This document shows, piece by piece, positions 48,318 through 61,453 of a DNA stretch of 64,000 nucleotides. This DNA comes from Solenopsis invicta. Lineage: Eukaryota; Arthropoda; Insecta; Hymenoptera; Formicidae. The stretch is from positions 16,626,710 through 16,690,709 of the forward strand of contig NC_052672.1 in the NCBI RefSeq assembly GCF_016802725.1, written 5' to 3'. The notes below the pieces were generated by a model. That model was not told the origin of the DNA, did not search any database, and saw only the letters and a program-made list of their open reading frames with translations. A program made the translations under genes and the position numbers. Every line of letters begins with the position of its first letter. Position 1 is the first letter of the stretch.

Positions 48318-48323
48318 AATAAA
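48318..48323 (+). terminator. Polyadenylation signal of PDPR
   Basis: AATAAA 60 bases after the stop codon in an AT-rich context. PDPR and CNOT1 converge, with 793 bases between their stops; CNOT1's 3' UTR takes the rest of that gap. Confidence 0.6.
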
Positions 48324-49051
48324 TCGTTTAATAAGTATCACTCAAAAATTGCTACATCAAAAAATCTAAAAGTCGCAGTAGAAATTCTCCAGGCCAAAGA
48401 ATCGTGTAAATAAATTACATTGGGCCTTTGATCTTTCATATTACGTAACTACTTTCTCTTAAAAAATCATATCTATATATAGTAGTATCCTACGCACTAT
48501 GTCACAGATTTCAAAACGTATACTTAAATAATTTCTAAAGCTTATATCTCTCTACAAATATCTCGCATTGTACAACATATCTCATGTCTATATACGTTCT
48601 TTCGGGAAATTACAGATAAATCGTACACGAGAAACATTCGTCATAATTGCATTTGTTGAACACCATTTGTTATTTTTTTGTGAACTCTTGTTCAACCACG
48701 ATACACTTTATTATGTATATACTGACATTTGTGTCATGTGTACAATGCCGTTTATATATAATACACAGTGTGAAATACATTGTCCGAAAGACACGTTTAG
48801 TGAGGTGTATGAGGTTTTGCTCCCCTTAATCAATGTTCCTTCTTATTAAAATATTAACGCAATAAGTCTCACTTACACATTATATAAATCGATACACACT
48901 TATTTACGATTACTCGATATTTACCCTTCTCAAAAATTTAAACGTAATAGTACATTTATCCCTACAATAACAACTTTTTACACGCAATACTCAGTCATTA
49001 AACTTTCATTTTACTGTACACATAGCGACAGTTGAGAAGTAAAACGTTCTA

Positions 49052-52000
49052 TCACTCTGGAATCTCCGTCTCCGTTGAGGGAACCTGCTTCTGTACCATA
49101 CACGATCTAGCTACGGATTCGAACAATCTGAAACAATAATGTCAAATTTGAAGAAAGAAGAATGAATCATTCAAGTCGATTGTATGCTAGAAAGTTTTCG
49201 AGTTTACACCTCACACTGTGTAAAATACGGCCGATTCTAAGTTATTTCTCTTATCAAGTATTTTATCAAATCGAACAAGCATTTATCCTGTTGAGGATTA
49301 AATAGTTGCAACTAAATTTTCTTCCATTTTTATTATATGCAACAAAATCCAGAAATTGAAATTGATATCAAAATTAAAAATTCTAATTTCAATTTTATTT
49401 TAGAACACATACTATATTCTCCCAATATAAAATTAAAATTTTCTCACACGTTTAATCTTTTAGAAAGTAAGACTTACTTCTCAATTTCCGGCGCACAATG
49501 TACAAATTCGTGTGACCAGAATTTATAATTCGGATTCTTGATCAGTTCGATGAAAGTGATGAGAAGACCCCATGGATGTGGTCTGTTGACAATCAGTCTT
49601 TCCAAAAGGACCCTCGTAATTTGCTCCTGTATCGCTTCCGTATTCGCTTCAGCGAATAGGTAAAGAATCGTACAACTGAAGTAATGCGTGTGACTATTAG
49701 GATACCGCAACTGATTCGCAATGGCGTTTAGGAACAAATACCGGCCTTCGGTATCCAGATCGACAGCCAAATTCTGGAAGATGTCCATGTGTGCGGAGTG
49801 TGCAATGGTAGACATATTAGGAGCATGGCCTTTATTGCGAATATGTGCAATAGCCTGCGTGCCTACGTAAAGCACTAGAGCATTCATCAGTTGAATATTA
49901 TAACGCACACCAGCCTCTTGTGACACTTGCAAATTGCTGCGAAGTTCAGATAAAAAGGTAACCGGCGCACGAGCCTTTAAATAAGAGTCGAGTTCTTTCT
50001 TGAATGTCAACGGTTGTATTGTGGACGCAAAATTGGTGAGAACACGCGGGGCGTGAGCAATCTCCTGTAGCATATCGACCTTTAGATTTGGCGTAAATGG
50101 ATCCGGCAGTCGCATGTTTCTCGGAAACGCACTCAGAATCAGATTTCTCATTTGTATGCAATTTGGTGGTATCACATCGCAAAATCCATAATGATAATCA
50201 CAAAGGAACTCTGGGAAGTCATGAAGCAATACAAGTAACACACGTAGCGTCCCTTTGTACAGACTCGTTACAGGCTTCGCTAGCTCCGCATTTCGAAGAT
50301 ACGGTGCGAGGTACTTAAACAAATCGATGAGAAGCTGCGCATACATTCCCCAGCACTTTTGCTGCGGCGTGATAGCTAGCATACGGCCGATGAAGACTCG
50401 GTGTGAAACTAACTCCAGCCAAGCGTAACAGAAGCCTGATGCTTTCGCTGGTCGTAAGATGTGTAAGGTATGGCAGAAGGCAGTCAGAACTTGGAAATTC
50501 ACGGCTTCTAGTACCGGTTCAGGCGCGCATAATTCCAAGAAAAGCATGATGAAGATTCTATGGTACGGCAATTGTTGGAAATCGGAGCCGCGTATTTCGT
50601 GGTCTTGTAACAGCACTCCGGCTACAATACCAAGCACTTTATTTAAGAGATTAATCTTGGTATGAGTGTTAGTAGCATCGCCTGAGTGCTTCACCAGAAG
50701 TGCCACGAGACGTACAAACGCATCCAATGAGTGGAAGCATTTCGCACGTATGATCGAGGGAGCTAAGCCAGTTTCTGATAGTGTTCGGTAGCAAAGCTCG
50801 ACGCACATCTGAGTACTCAATTTGAAAAATCTCGTGATGAGATCGTCGGTCTTCAGGATGCCGTGAATGTTCATTTGATGAACAAATATGCTAAACGCCT
50901 TCGTCGGATCTCGTGCGTACTGTGGATTATGATGCATTTGTACCCATTCACGTAACAAATACTCCGTTTTATCCATCAATCCAGGTGGATCGTCAAAATC
51001 GCGAGCCTATAAAACATAAACACAACATATGTTAATCATTTAGGATTTGCAAGATACCGTGAATCGTATATCGTACTTTGTTAGTAACGTTCGTCGGTAT
51101 TGTATGAATTATTAAAAAATATTCTTTATAATCATAAAGACTGATTGAAGAATAAATAAAAATTGCAGCATTTATGGCAGCAATTATTATTATTATATTT
51201 ATATATTTTTTAAATAATCATGATACCGACAAATATTAATAAATACTTTGTACTGCATTAAAACGCAGTACAAAATATTGTTGGATTAATCTACTTGGAT
51301 TGAATAATTTGAACAATCTACTTACTCTCACCTGCAGGATTCCGGAATGAATGTGGGCTGTAGGTCCTGCTGGAGCTCGGTCTACCAAGATACCAGAATC
51401 GACATTGGCACGCAGTGATTCTACTAGACTCGTCAGTCTGTAGAGCGAAATTCTGAAGTAATATGAGATATTTATACATGCTTTTGAATAAATAAAAGCA
51501 CAGTATAACTACAATTTAATAAATATTATATCCATTCTCACCCTTCTGGTGGTGTTCGATGATGCGACATTCGAGCCAATATCTCAATCGTATGGAATAA
51601 GTCAGTTTCGGTAACATGAGTCGCTTGCCTCTCGTCAATCAAATAAAGTTGAACCAATTGCATAGCAAATACTGTTGCCAAGGCATTTCCCGCCTCTACA
51701 GCTTGCGCTACAGCTATGTCATATTGTGGAAGACTAATCAAATGAGATCTACGAAATAATACATAGTTAGCAATGTCTTCCATACATTCCCTTAGAAACA
51801 TGGTTACCAATATTGTACCTTATAAGATAGTCTACAGCTTCGAAATTATATCGGTAATCTTCCCGGCATTCGATTAGACAACGAGTCACGTGTTTGTTGG
51901 TCCATTGCATACCATATGCACGTGGGTCTTGAAGACACTTCAAGATCCGTAAGTGCAGTTCTCTGTAGCGCTGTATTAGATTTTCAGACTCGATGACGCC

Positions 52001-55000
52001 ACTGTTTAAGATGGGTCCATCTAGCAAACCTTCGACTGCCTGAAATAATTATCACTTGTCAATTGTCTATAATTTTGCAATTTTGATTGAATTACTCGCG
52101 TAACTTACCTTCTTTAATAATGCCATAGCTGCATTGGCATCTCTTGATCTTCTCGTGAGTACAATAGATTCTAGAAGACTATGAAGGATAGCGTGTTGCG
52201 GTGGAGGTGCCGCAGGTACCATAGCAGCTAACAAGACTTCAACTTCTGTTGCAAGTTTTTCCAACATTGCACCCACTTCGTCGTTGCTAACTGCTACAGT
52301 TGCATAGGCTGCTACTTGTTGTGCTGTAGCGACTGCCACCGCAGAGTTGGGTGTGAATGCAGTAAGAGGAGCCTCCTTTAGGACATAATAATAAAAAAAA
52401 AAAAGAAAAAAATAAACCAAATGAAAGATCGCAAACCTTTCAAATATATTAATATAAAACACAAAAATGATACTTACCGAAATAGGTTTCGGTATAAAGA
52501 GTGTTTGTGTATCCCGTTCAGAGAGAGGAAGAAATCCCGGAATATTTCTTGCAAACTCTTCGTATACAGCCATTTGCTGAGGCGTTACGCCACCGACTTT
52601 CAACCTTATCTGCTCTGGCATTCTCTCAGCTTGATATTTAGCAAGAGGATCACAATATCTTCTTCCTTCTTGCCGAGCGATTTTTCGCAACTCAATTTCG
52701 TTTAGTAACCGTTTATCCATTTCAGGTATTGCTTTCTCAATAGCAGTTTTTTGTACGAACGCACATGCCAATTCCATGTTATCAGCAGCAACTACACTTG
52801 CTGCTTGTTCAACAAGTTCCTTCTGCTGTGGAGTTGTACCAATCAACGCTGTGAGAAAGGCTTGTTTCAAATTCGTACTAATTGATGCCAAAATCTATAT
52901 GCAAACAGGTAAGAAATTAATATACAGTTCAACGACATTATAACTTTTTTTTATCTAAATGTTAATATGCAATTATATATCGTTATCGAAGATATGAAAA
53001 CTTTGAAAACCTTATACCCCCCCCCAAAAAAAAATGATATATTAACAACACATGAAAATCTAATTAAGAATAATCTTGTTAACTCAATAATAATAAAATA
53101 AATACTCTTAGAGTATTCTTATTATACTCTTATAATAAAATATTGCTTTATTAGTATATACTATTATGTGACTAATAATTATTTTTAGACTGCTGTTTTT
53201 TTCTGTTTATTATATTATAGGCTTACCTGATCACGACATGTGATCATAGCCATGCCAGCGGTTAAGTTACGCGCCATATGACGCGCTGCTGTACGCATTC
53301 GTACTTCCTCTGGATCCAAAGCAAAATCTTTCCTCACAATTTGCTCGCTGGTTGTAAGAGCAATTTTAATAGACCGATCTACCACAGGATGGATCCATTC
53401 CTGAATTGCTCTTTCAACCGCTGGGCGTATAAACTGTTTCAAATGAGGATGCGTTTGGAATAACGGTAACTGAAATTCATTTTACATACCCATAAAATGT
53501 GCATTGCGTTATATATAATTTAATCTAACTATACTTCTACTTCTAATATTTGTTTGATAAAAATAAGAAAATTCCATATAGAAAAATAATTTTCCATACT
53601 TGATTGTTAATAGTAATGTGTTGAGATATATTAGCAATGCCCGTTACAGATATATCCATGTAATTAAATCGTGGTTCTGGTGGACCAGCCGGTAACGAAG
53701 GTGTTGTGTTTACTGGTGGCGCAGTTTGAGGATTGATGGTGCCGCTCGTTGTCGGACCAACTAACTCCTCTATAGGCCCCTGAGGTTGCTGTTGATTATT
53801 AGTCGTCTCTGATTTCTTATTCGGATGTGATAACTGATACTCTAGATTGCGCAATTTTTCGGGATCTTTCAAGTAAATGACCGGTTTTAGTTCCTATGTA
53901 CAAACAAAAATATTTAATTTTAATAAATAACAAGTTACAAGTAATTAAAATAAAAAACACATAGTACACTTACTCCAACATCAATGCTTAGATTCTTGCA
54001 AAGTACTTCTATTTCAAATTTTAAATTCAGCTTCAAATCAGGTTCTTGATGTAATTCGGCTAAAACGTTCATAATTGCCATGGTCCATGGATTGGGTGGT
54101 CGAAAAACACGACTTTTCGCACAACTCTCAAGTACTTTTGCAACAAAAGGTACTACATAAAGAAGTTCTTGTTGCCCTTTGTGATATGCTTCAACAAGTA
54201 AGCTTTTCAAATCTATGTCTATCTGTAATTTTAATTAAAATGTGACAAAATTTATACAATAGTATTATAATAAAGTAACAATATATTTGTCATAATCATA
54301 TACCTGTAAAATAGGCTTATTCCTGCCAAGTGTCAACATTCCGAGCCAGTGTCCTAAATTTTTCAACAACGATCGATCAGAGAAATTAGCTATTCCTTTA
54401 TCACTTCGTAAGAGAACCTTAAAAGATAAAATAAATTTATATAAAAATTTTAAAGAATTGTGAAAGATAATTTCTTTCTTTATAAAGAACTGTGGAAGAT
54501 AATTTACAAAATTCTTCATTACACTCACTTTAATATTTCGGAATGTTTCTCTTGTGACCATTTTATTCACTTCAGGTAATTTTATGCAATCTAGAAAATT
54601 CGAGTATAAAGCATGAAAGTTCAATTCTATGCTGGCACGTTTCATCACTAAATACTGTGCCATCCACGGCCAGTATTCTTCCGTGACAATTTCGCGGATC
54701 TCGTCACATTTTTGCTGCAAATTCAATTGGCTGAGATTATTGAAAATAAAAGCAGTTTTGTCCTGCAAAGCTTCCGGTGGCGTCGTAATTTTTTCTTCTT
54801 TATCTGTTGCCACAAGCAATGTATCGATATTAGTTGCATTTGCGACAGATGGCATAGAGGGCTGTGAAAATAAATGCATTGTATTACACAAGTATGGAAT
54901 GAAATTTCAAAGCAAGCATTCCAAATCTAAAATTTTTTATTATTGAACTTACTCTGGCCGAGAGAGACGTAGTTGGAGTCGTAGATGGTTTTGCTTGCGT

Positions 55001-58000
55001 GGTGCTAGTTGTGATGGTAGTCGTAGTCATAGTTTTGTACGGGGTTGTAACTGGAGCTAACATTGCTGCTAAAGTTTTTGGACCCTGCGGTCTCGACGGT
55101 GGTTCTTGCCCTTGTAATCCATACTCTATATATTCCACTAGGTGAGGTGGAAATTCAGCGAAATGCGAAATCGTTCTAACATGTTCGCAGTATGTTTGAT
55201 ATTCCTTCAAACGACTCTTAAATCGATCCAAAGCTGTTATGCCAAAATAATACATCTTGCTGCCTTCTGGTTTTTTAAGCGCATCAAGGACGAATCGCAA
55301 CGCTAATCCAAGTGTCACGTAACTGTTAACAAGACCTCTCTCAATAATCCCACCAAACAATTGTGCCGTTATTTGCAATTCTTTTTCTGGATATTGTGGG
55401 AAAAATCTGTATTCTTCAAATAAATTTCGTAACATACAGTTGAACACCTCTCTTTCCCGTCTAATACCAGAATCTTGAAATTTTTTCAACATATCAAGCA
55501 CTTCATCAATCGATAAAGTCGGATGCGGTGGATGATTGTATATACGTTGAAAATAGCTATTAGCTTCGTCCTCGACCTCTTTAGATACATTTTGTCCCAT
55601 ATCTGGAAACAAATTGGAGGTTTCCGGTATTCTTGCTTTTTCAATACCGGCTGGTGGTCCGAGACGCCCTAATCCACCTATCGTACCACTAGGGAGCACA
55701 GAGGGTCCCTGAGTACCAACTGGACCTGAGTGTAATTGTGAGGATAATGGCAACATAGTAGGAAATGGACTTGGAGAAGGTCCCATGAGTCGTGAGGGAG
55801 AGCCAGGCGCCGAAACCAGGGGACCTAGCGCGCCAGGTAAATTAAATGCGGAGCTACTTGGAGGCCCAAGACCTGTTCCAAGACCCATGGAAGCAAGACT
55901 TGTATTAAGATTTCCAAGAGGATCCACTTGCTTTGAAGAAAATAGCTGTAGAAAATAACAATAATGTAAACAGTCACATACATTTACAATGCATGATTTT
56001 AAATAAAACTTACAAGGGACATGTCACGGGTGTCCGGCGTCAATTTGATTCTCCTTGAAATATATTGTTAAACATGAAAATCTAAGAGACCTGTATTTTT
56101 TTATATCAGCGGAATCTTATGTTTAGAGGGTGAAACGCTCCTTTGGGGGGAAAAAAAAAACGATATTTCTCTTTCGAAGTGAATATCGTCAAAAGTAAAA
56201 CAGAAAAAAATTTTTTAACAAAAGTTGTATGGTTTAAAGTTGTAAAAAATTTTTTTTGTTTTGTTTAACAAAATACTCCACCACTCAAAGTTTTTCAAAT
56301 TTTTTTTCAGCCAAATTAAAGGTATTTTTTTCCAAATTCAACCATATATAATAAAATTTGAACAATTTGAAAAAACTTTGGGTGATGAGGGTATTTTGTA
56401 AAACAAAATAAAAATTTTTTTTTTCTTTACAACTTTAAAGTACTCTTTAAATCGTACTTTTGTTAAAAAAAAATTTTTTCTGTCTCCTACTTTCGACGAT
56501 ATTCGTCCGGAAAGAGAAATACCGTTTTTTTTTCCAAAAGGTGTTTCACCCCCTAAACATGAGATTCCGCCAATATAAAAAAATACGGGTCTCTTAGATT
56601 TTCGTGTTTAGCAACATATTTCAAGAAGAATCAAATCTGCGTCAGACATCTGTGGCATGTCCCTTCTTAGTAATAAATGGAAAATTTATTTAATCTAATA
56701 AAAAACAAGTTAGAAAAAGCTATAAATTCAGAGATAATTAAACTACGTAATATTCATATCTATTAAGAAAAGAATAAATACATGATCAAAAAAAGATCAA
56801 CGATCATACTTGGCTTCCTAAAGTTGCTGGATTAAATGGTTCTAATCCTCGATGTCTCAGAACTCCTGGCGGTGGAGGTCTGTTCATGGTGCTCTTACTT
56901 AGCATTAGACTGCAATTCTGCACCATCGTCATTATTAATTCCGAAAGTTCTTGTGAGACACTTCTATGATATATAAAAACAGAAAAATCAGATGAATGCT
57001 TATAAACGGTTAAATGTCTATGTGTATATATAAATTTCTTAAGAAAACGTACCCGGCACAAACTTGCAAGCAAGCTAAGATTGTTGTGAGTGTTTCTTGT
57101 GGCAGTTGGCTTGCCTTGGGAACCGTAGGATCTTCTTTGATACCAGGACCCATAACTTGAGGACATCGTCGTTGTAGAAACTTCACACATGCAGCAACAA
57201 AAACTTCTCCATGATCTCTAATCTTGTCTGTTAACCATTTTTCAAGTTTCAGATACTCTCGTCGAGAAGCTAAACAGGCAAGATCAATGACGAATGGAAA
57301 TGACTGCGAATTAAGTAAAGCAGAGAGTGCTTTCAAATCCTGGGCGACATCTAAGATTCGCGATAATCTTGTTTGATCGTGATCACCGCGTGTATACCAA
57401 TCTGCCATAGCATGCATTATAAGTGTCTTTATCTTGGGATTATTAGCATGCCACGCATGATGCAGTATCACAGCAGAATTTGGATGATTGCCAAGAAAGA
57501 TTGGCAACAGCGTGGTGAACAATTCCTGTCTCAGTAACGTGAAAGGTGGATTTATCTGCAATAAAGCCAAGATGAGCACATCTGGGCAATGCTGAAGTGG
57601 CCATTTGAAGATTTCCTGCACAGGGTTGTACAAGCCTCTTTCGGCCATGTGCAAAAGCAACTCGACTATGTTCAACGATCGCCACGTTTGCCCTTCCTTG
57701 CTATCGCCCTCAGGTGCCGCTTTCAATACATCGACTGTCACGGAATGGTACGGATAGTCAGCGAAGCAAAATATATCCGGGCATTTGAGAATTTGCTGAA
57801 TTAAAGAAAATTGGCCTTCTACATTTTCCCAGTGTCGATACAAGAGTTCAACGGGAAACATGTCAGGTGGATATCCCTGTTGCTGCAGGCCTAGCTTGAG
57901 ACCCGTAATCAGTAAATTTAAACCTTGCCTATCCTTGATAATAAATTCTGGATGATCTAATTTTATGATGACTTCATTCCAAGACAATGTAGATTGCTGG

Positions 58001-60133
58001 AATAAAAAGAAAATATTGATCGCAGTTGTTTATGTAACGTATAATCTGAATATCAGTATATAGCATTAAAAGATAAATTTTATAATATTTTAAAGTAATT
58101 ATAAAAATGTGAACAAACTTACTATTTCTTTCAACGTGAGAACGAATATTTCAACGTTCCATGTTGTAGGAATGGTACTATCCGCTGGTTTTTCTTTATT
58201 CGAGTCCTGTGAGGCGGTCGAATTGCCCCAAAACGCTTGTAGGCCTCCAGCATCATCGAGGTTGCTGCAGCTACGTGCCATTTGTGACAATACACGAGCA
58301 ACACATGCTGGGGATATCTCCCTGGCACCTAAGCCCGTTAATGCCGATCGACATTCGTCTATGCTAGTAGTAAAACTATATCCTAATTCCATAATCAACT
58401 CTACAAGAGTGTTACTATCCTGAAATGAAGAAATGTATTGCAGCTTGTATTAGTGACTTAATGCCATCAATAAATAATTTTATAATACATAATATACAAT
58501 AATTTTACCATTTGAGTGACGGCCATGTTTAATTCGATTTTGAATTGCAGAGGTTCCTCGTCTCCTGGATACAGAAATGGTGCTAACACCACTGGTACCA
58601 ATTCACGAGGAAAGTCGCGTCTCAAATGTTTGCGAAACTTTTCTTTCGTTTCCGTAGGTAGATTGTATGGATTGGCAGTATTAAAAGCCTGGATAAGTAT
58701 CAAATGAAGGACTTGAGGCAAAGAATCGTGCAAACCACCCTCGTGATGTTTGTTGCTCGTCTCAGAGTTTATATAATTCTTTATTAACTCAAGTAGCTGC
58801 TTTTGAGTATGCTCTAAGGCTAAAGCACGAATTTCCGCGTTTTCCGATTGCTGTAACGCAATCGCAAATGCGACCTCCTGTACCAAGGTCAGGCCAAGTG
58901 TTTTTTTCAAATTGACAAAAAACTTGGGAGTAGGATTCAATGACTAAAAAATATACAGTATTAGTGTACATTCGATCTATAAATAAATTATATGATTTAT
59001 TTGTGACAATAATACATAATTTTTCATAAATACCTTTTGATGGTGTAAAGGATTATCTATGGCAAAGCACAAAGTAGATGTAAAAGAAGGTTTGCTCAAT
59101 AAGCTATTGCACTCCTGTTTTAGTAACTTTGCTTGGAAATAATCTTTCCCACTCGAATCTGATGGTTCGCCCTTCGAAAAGTCAACGCACGAGATCAGAC
59201 AGCGTAACAAGTGTCGGTCCACCTCTAGACCATGCCACTGCACATACTGTAAAAAAAATCAGAATTAGTTCACAATTGCTCTGCACTTGACCTTTGATGA
59301 CTTTGACAATATACAAAACATCAATGTATGTATGTATGTGTGTGTGTGTGTGTGTGTACACACACACACACACACACACACATTTGTAATCTATAATTGA
59401 TGTAATATTTAATTTACATTTTAATAAACTTTATAAAGAGAGATTAAAAGATATCTTTGTAATAAAGAAAGTAATGAAAGAAAAATACAAAATGTAGTTT
59501 TGAAGAATATAGAATGTCGAAGCAGAGGAATAAAGAGATCCCGTTTATGAGGCTAAGATAGAATGGAAGTAAACACTAGACTGGTAGATATACACATAAA
59601 AAAGGTAATCCCACAATTCGAAAGCGTACGTTAGGAGACAAGTAGATAGACGATTCAGGCATATTAGAAAATACCTTTGACATGGAAGTGTCTCAATAAC
59701 GCGCGAGCTACGCGGTACACATGGACGTGTACCATGTGCAATTTCCACGTTGCTCCGTAGGCACGTATATCTACGTTCGCGCCGTGTACTGTGATGGAAG
59801 ATCGACGGTGAACGAGGCCAAAGGCACGCGAACTCGTCGCTTCCTGTGTTTTTCGAAGTCTACGACTTCGGTGAAGAGTGGGGGAGGTAAAGCTCGCGGG
59901 GAACTTTTAAAAGATGCGCAGGACGGTATAGAGGGAAACGGGAAAGGACAAAGATGAGGAAGGAAAACAAGTGGCGATTTGTTGAAAGCATTTAGGCGGA
60001 AACGAGTTCCGAGATCGGAGCAGATACTCACGCCCGATATGCGCCGACAGCTGTCCTCGAAATTTTTCTTACTCAAATTCGCAACCAAATAACTGATTTG
60101 TGACAAAGTAAAAGACAACGAGTCCAGGTTCAT
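49052..60133 (-). CDS. CNOT1: CCR4-NOT transcription complex subunit 1
   Basis: Nineteen minus-strand exons: 60133-60032, 59246-59034, 58943-58509, 58419-58123, 57996-57053, 56963-56810, 55945-54953, 54861-54529, 54417-54304, 54222-53974, 53893-53600, 53469-53227, 52894-52478, 52375-52109, 52039-51819, 51748-51542, 51452-51332, 51006-49478 and 49127-49052. All phases close to 2,402 residues, close to vertebrate CNOT1. CNOT1 scaffolds the cytoplasmic deadenylase. By family knowledge it carries an N-terminal HEAT region, a MIF4G domain binding the CAF1 deadenylase (here about 1,075-1,310, starting near TAFIFNNLSQLNLQQK), the CAF40-binding helical bundle (about 1,370-1,590, HLKQFIRPAVERAIQEW) and the C-terminal NOT module (about 1,870-2,390, EYLLREWVQMHHN to FVHCAPEIEKLFESVA). 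A Ser/Pro/Gly-rich linker fills about 716-820. The small last exon is needed: the frame otherwise stops right at a GTAAGT donor. A foldback element fills most of intron 6. Confidence 0.97.
56014..56665. repeat. 652-bp foldback element in CNOT1 intron 6
   Basis: The ends AAGGGACATGTCACGGGTGTC and its imperfect complement (reading AAGGGACATGCCACAGATGTC from the other side) are terminal inverted repeats. Complementarity continues almost to the centre near 56,335, through blocks such as AATATATTTCAAG, ACCTCTTAGATTTT-like sequence, GTTTCACCC and GATATTCG. The element takes up most of the 864-nt intron. A CTTA on each flank may be a target duplication. No transposase is present. The donor-like GTAAGT beside its left end is probably coincidental. 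Confidence 0.85.
59326..59385. repeat. (TG)n(CA)n compound microsatellite
   Basis: A TATG/TG run switches at about 59,357 to a CA run, making the whole tract self-complementary. It lies in intron 1 of CNOT1. Confidence 0.85.
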
Positions 60134-60153
60134 AGTTCCATGAATACGACCTC

Positions 60154-60181
60154 GAAAGCTTCAAACGCGTTTGAAGCTTTC
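60154..60181. repeat. Perfect 28-bp palindrome in the CNOT1 5' leader
   Basis: From GAAAGCTTCAAACG to its exact reverse complement, centred on ACGCGT, 20 bases upstream of the CNOT1 ATG. In RNA it would form a stem of up to 12 pairs. It also contains two HindIII-type AAGCTT sites and one MluI-type ACGCGT. Confidence 0.9.
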
Positions 60182-60196
60182 TTCGGTATCCACGAG

Positions 60197-60280
60197 TTGC
60201 CGCCGCCGCCGTCGCTGCCGACGTCGCCGCTGCTGCCGCTGTCGTCGTCGCTGCCGTCGCCGCCGCCGCCGCCGCCGCCC
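60197..60280. repeat. GCC/GTC-type trinucleotide-rich tract
   Basis: Mostly CCG, TCG and CTG triplets, with a pure CCG run near 60,260-60,280. On the minus strand this gives GGC/GAC/AGC codons in the upstream reading frame. It is a GC-rich leader likely to be structured in the CNOT1 mRNA. Confidence 0.7.
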
Positions 60281-60474
60281 AGAGTTCTCTTCGCCGCGTT
60301 AAAAGCACGAAAGTTACATTGGCGCAATCCTATGGCCAACATCGGGATTGATATTATTGGGATACGGATTTCACAGCAACGTCATGGCGAGCGCGATACG
60401 GACGGGGGGGGAAGCTCACGACGACGCACAAACACACGTAAACCAACCGCTCGCACAGATCACACGAATCTTGC

Positions 60475-60497
60475 TTTCTCTCTCTCTCTCTCTCTCT
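60475..60497. repeat. (CT)n microsatellite
   Basis: A CT dinucleotide run of about 11 units in the CNOT1-TRMT10C divergent promoter region. On the minus strand it is a GAGA run, a possible promoter-proximal element. Confidence 0.7.
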
Positions 60498-60499
60498 TT

Positions 60500-61161
60500 G
60501 TTCTCGTCACCGCTAACGCGAATCGCGCGATCCACAATATCCGTTGTGCCAATTCGTACACTACGCGGAGAGCGATTTGGAGCAACTGTGCTGAATCCGA
60601 ATCGTTCACACTACACTTGCATATTGTCGCCACCGGCGTGCCGCGATCTCCTCGCGATCAGATTCGTCCATGATGATGTAAAAAAAACGGCGAGATAAGG
60701 GATGTACAGTCCCCGTACGGGTTATCCACAGCAGTTCGTCCGAGTTTGTCCGAGGCGATCTAGGTAGTAATGACGCGCTGCTGTTGCAGCTGCTCTCTTT
60801 CTCTCACCTATCGGGACCCGAATGCTGAAACGCAATATGGCACCCAATTTTAGTACATATGCAATATAACCGTTCGCCGTGACGAACGGAAGTCGCGCGA
60901 GCAGCCGTGTGTTATCCCTCCCGATGCGACTGCGACATATCTCCACGTAGCATATCGCTTTTCTTATTTGGGCGTAACGAGATCCCGCTTTCACTTGAAA
61001 CTGATGATATCTCACCTTTATCCACGAAATCGGTCGTCTGCACCATCCAGCACTGTCTACACCAACCCGTGGCGATGCACTGTGAACTAAAGGCCGTTGT
61101 ACATGAAGATGAAGTTGCACGAGCGCGTCACATCAATTCATCGCGAATTTCGATTGGCTGT
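60500..61161. promoter_or_regulatory. CpG-rich upstream region of CNOT1
   Basis: CpG-rich, gene-free sequence between the CNOT1 leader and the hairpin cluster. It probably contains the CNOT1 transcription start. No TATA box is clear. Reading frames here are short and unlike known proteins. Confidence 0.4.
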
Positions 61162-61277
61162 TGATAGCGTTTTCGACTGCAGTGGATTTTAACCCACGAT
61201 CGTCCGTTCTAATTGGACGATTCCGGCAAATAGCGACAAACCTGGGTTAAAACCCACTGCAGTGGAAAACGCTATCA
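61162..61277. repeat. Palindromic MITE-like element, family C, copy 1
   Basis: TGATAGCGTTTTCGACTGCA at the left mirrors the right end, which reads TGATAGCGTTTTCCACTGCA on the other strand; both continue into GTGGRTTTTAACCCA. The interior GTCCGTTCTAATTGGACGAT matches the reverse of the interior of the copy at 63,637-63,769. Confidence 0.85.
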
Positions 61278-61309
61278 GGGTTATTTTTTCGTTTGCCATA
61301 TGACCATGT

Positions 61310-61378
61310 TTTCAAGATTATTGATTGGCTACAGGATAAAAGACTCTCGAGTTCTCGAGTCTGCAAAAATTCTCTATT
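61310..61378. repeat. Relic related to the 43.8-kb hairpin
   Basis: TTGATTGGCTACAGGATAAA, then a TCGAGTTCTCGAGT palindrome, then AAATTCTCTATT. The order and spacing match the left arm, loop and start of the right arm of the element at 43,757-43,870. The matching right end is absent. A small hairpin with GTGGTTGATTGG and CCAATCACATTT follows. Confidence 0.5.
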
Positions 61379-61453
61379 AATGTGGTTGATTGGATCTAAA
61401 GATAAGAACCAATCACATTTAATTGTTACTTTGCCTCTCGGTGAGCGATCATA

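Larger units (their letters stand above)
60130..60342 (-). other. Upstream reading frame overlapping the CNOT1 start codon
   Basis: On the minus strand an ATG at 60,342 opens a 70-codon frame (MLAIGLRQCNFRAFNAAKR at its start, then a Gly/Asp/Ser-rich repeat) that ends TGA at 60,132-60,130. That TGA overlaps the CNOT1 ATG (60,133-60,131) as ATGA. If the transcript begins upstream of 60,342, ribosomes finishing this frame would be placed on the CNOT1 start. Whether the ATG is in the mRNA is not shown by the sequence. Confidence 0.45.

Noticed and set aside
55985..56045. A possible extra CNOT1 exon ending at a GTAAGT donor near 56,012
   Set aside because: The sequence belongs to the terminal repeat of the foldback element, has an in-frame stop problem and is not needed: exons 6 and 7 join in phase 0.
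60140..60673. 177-codon plus-strand frame with a poly-proline run
   Set aside because: It runs antisense through the CNOT1 leader and CCG tract and a CT microsatellite; the low-complexity composition explains its length.
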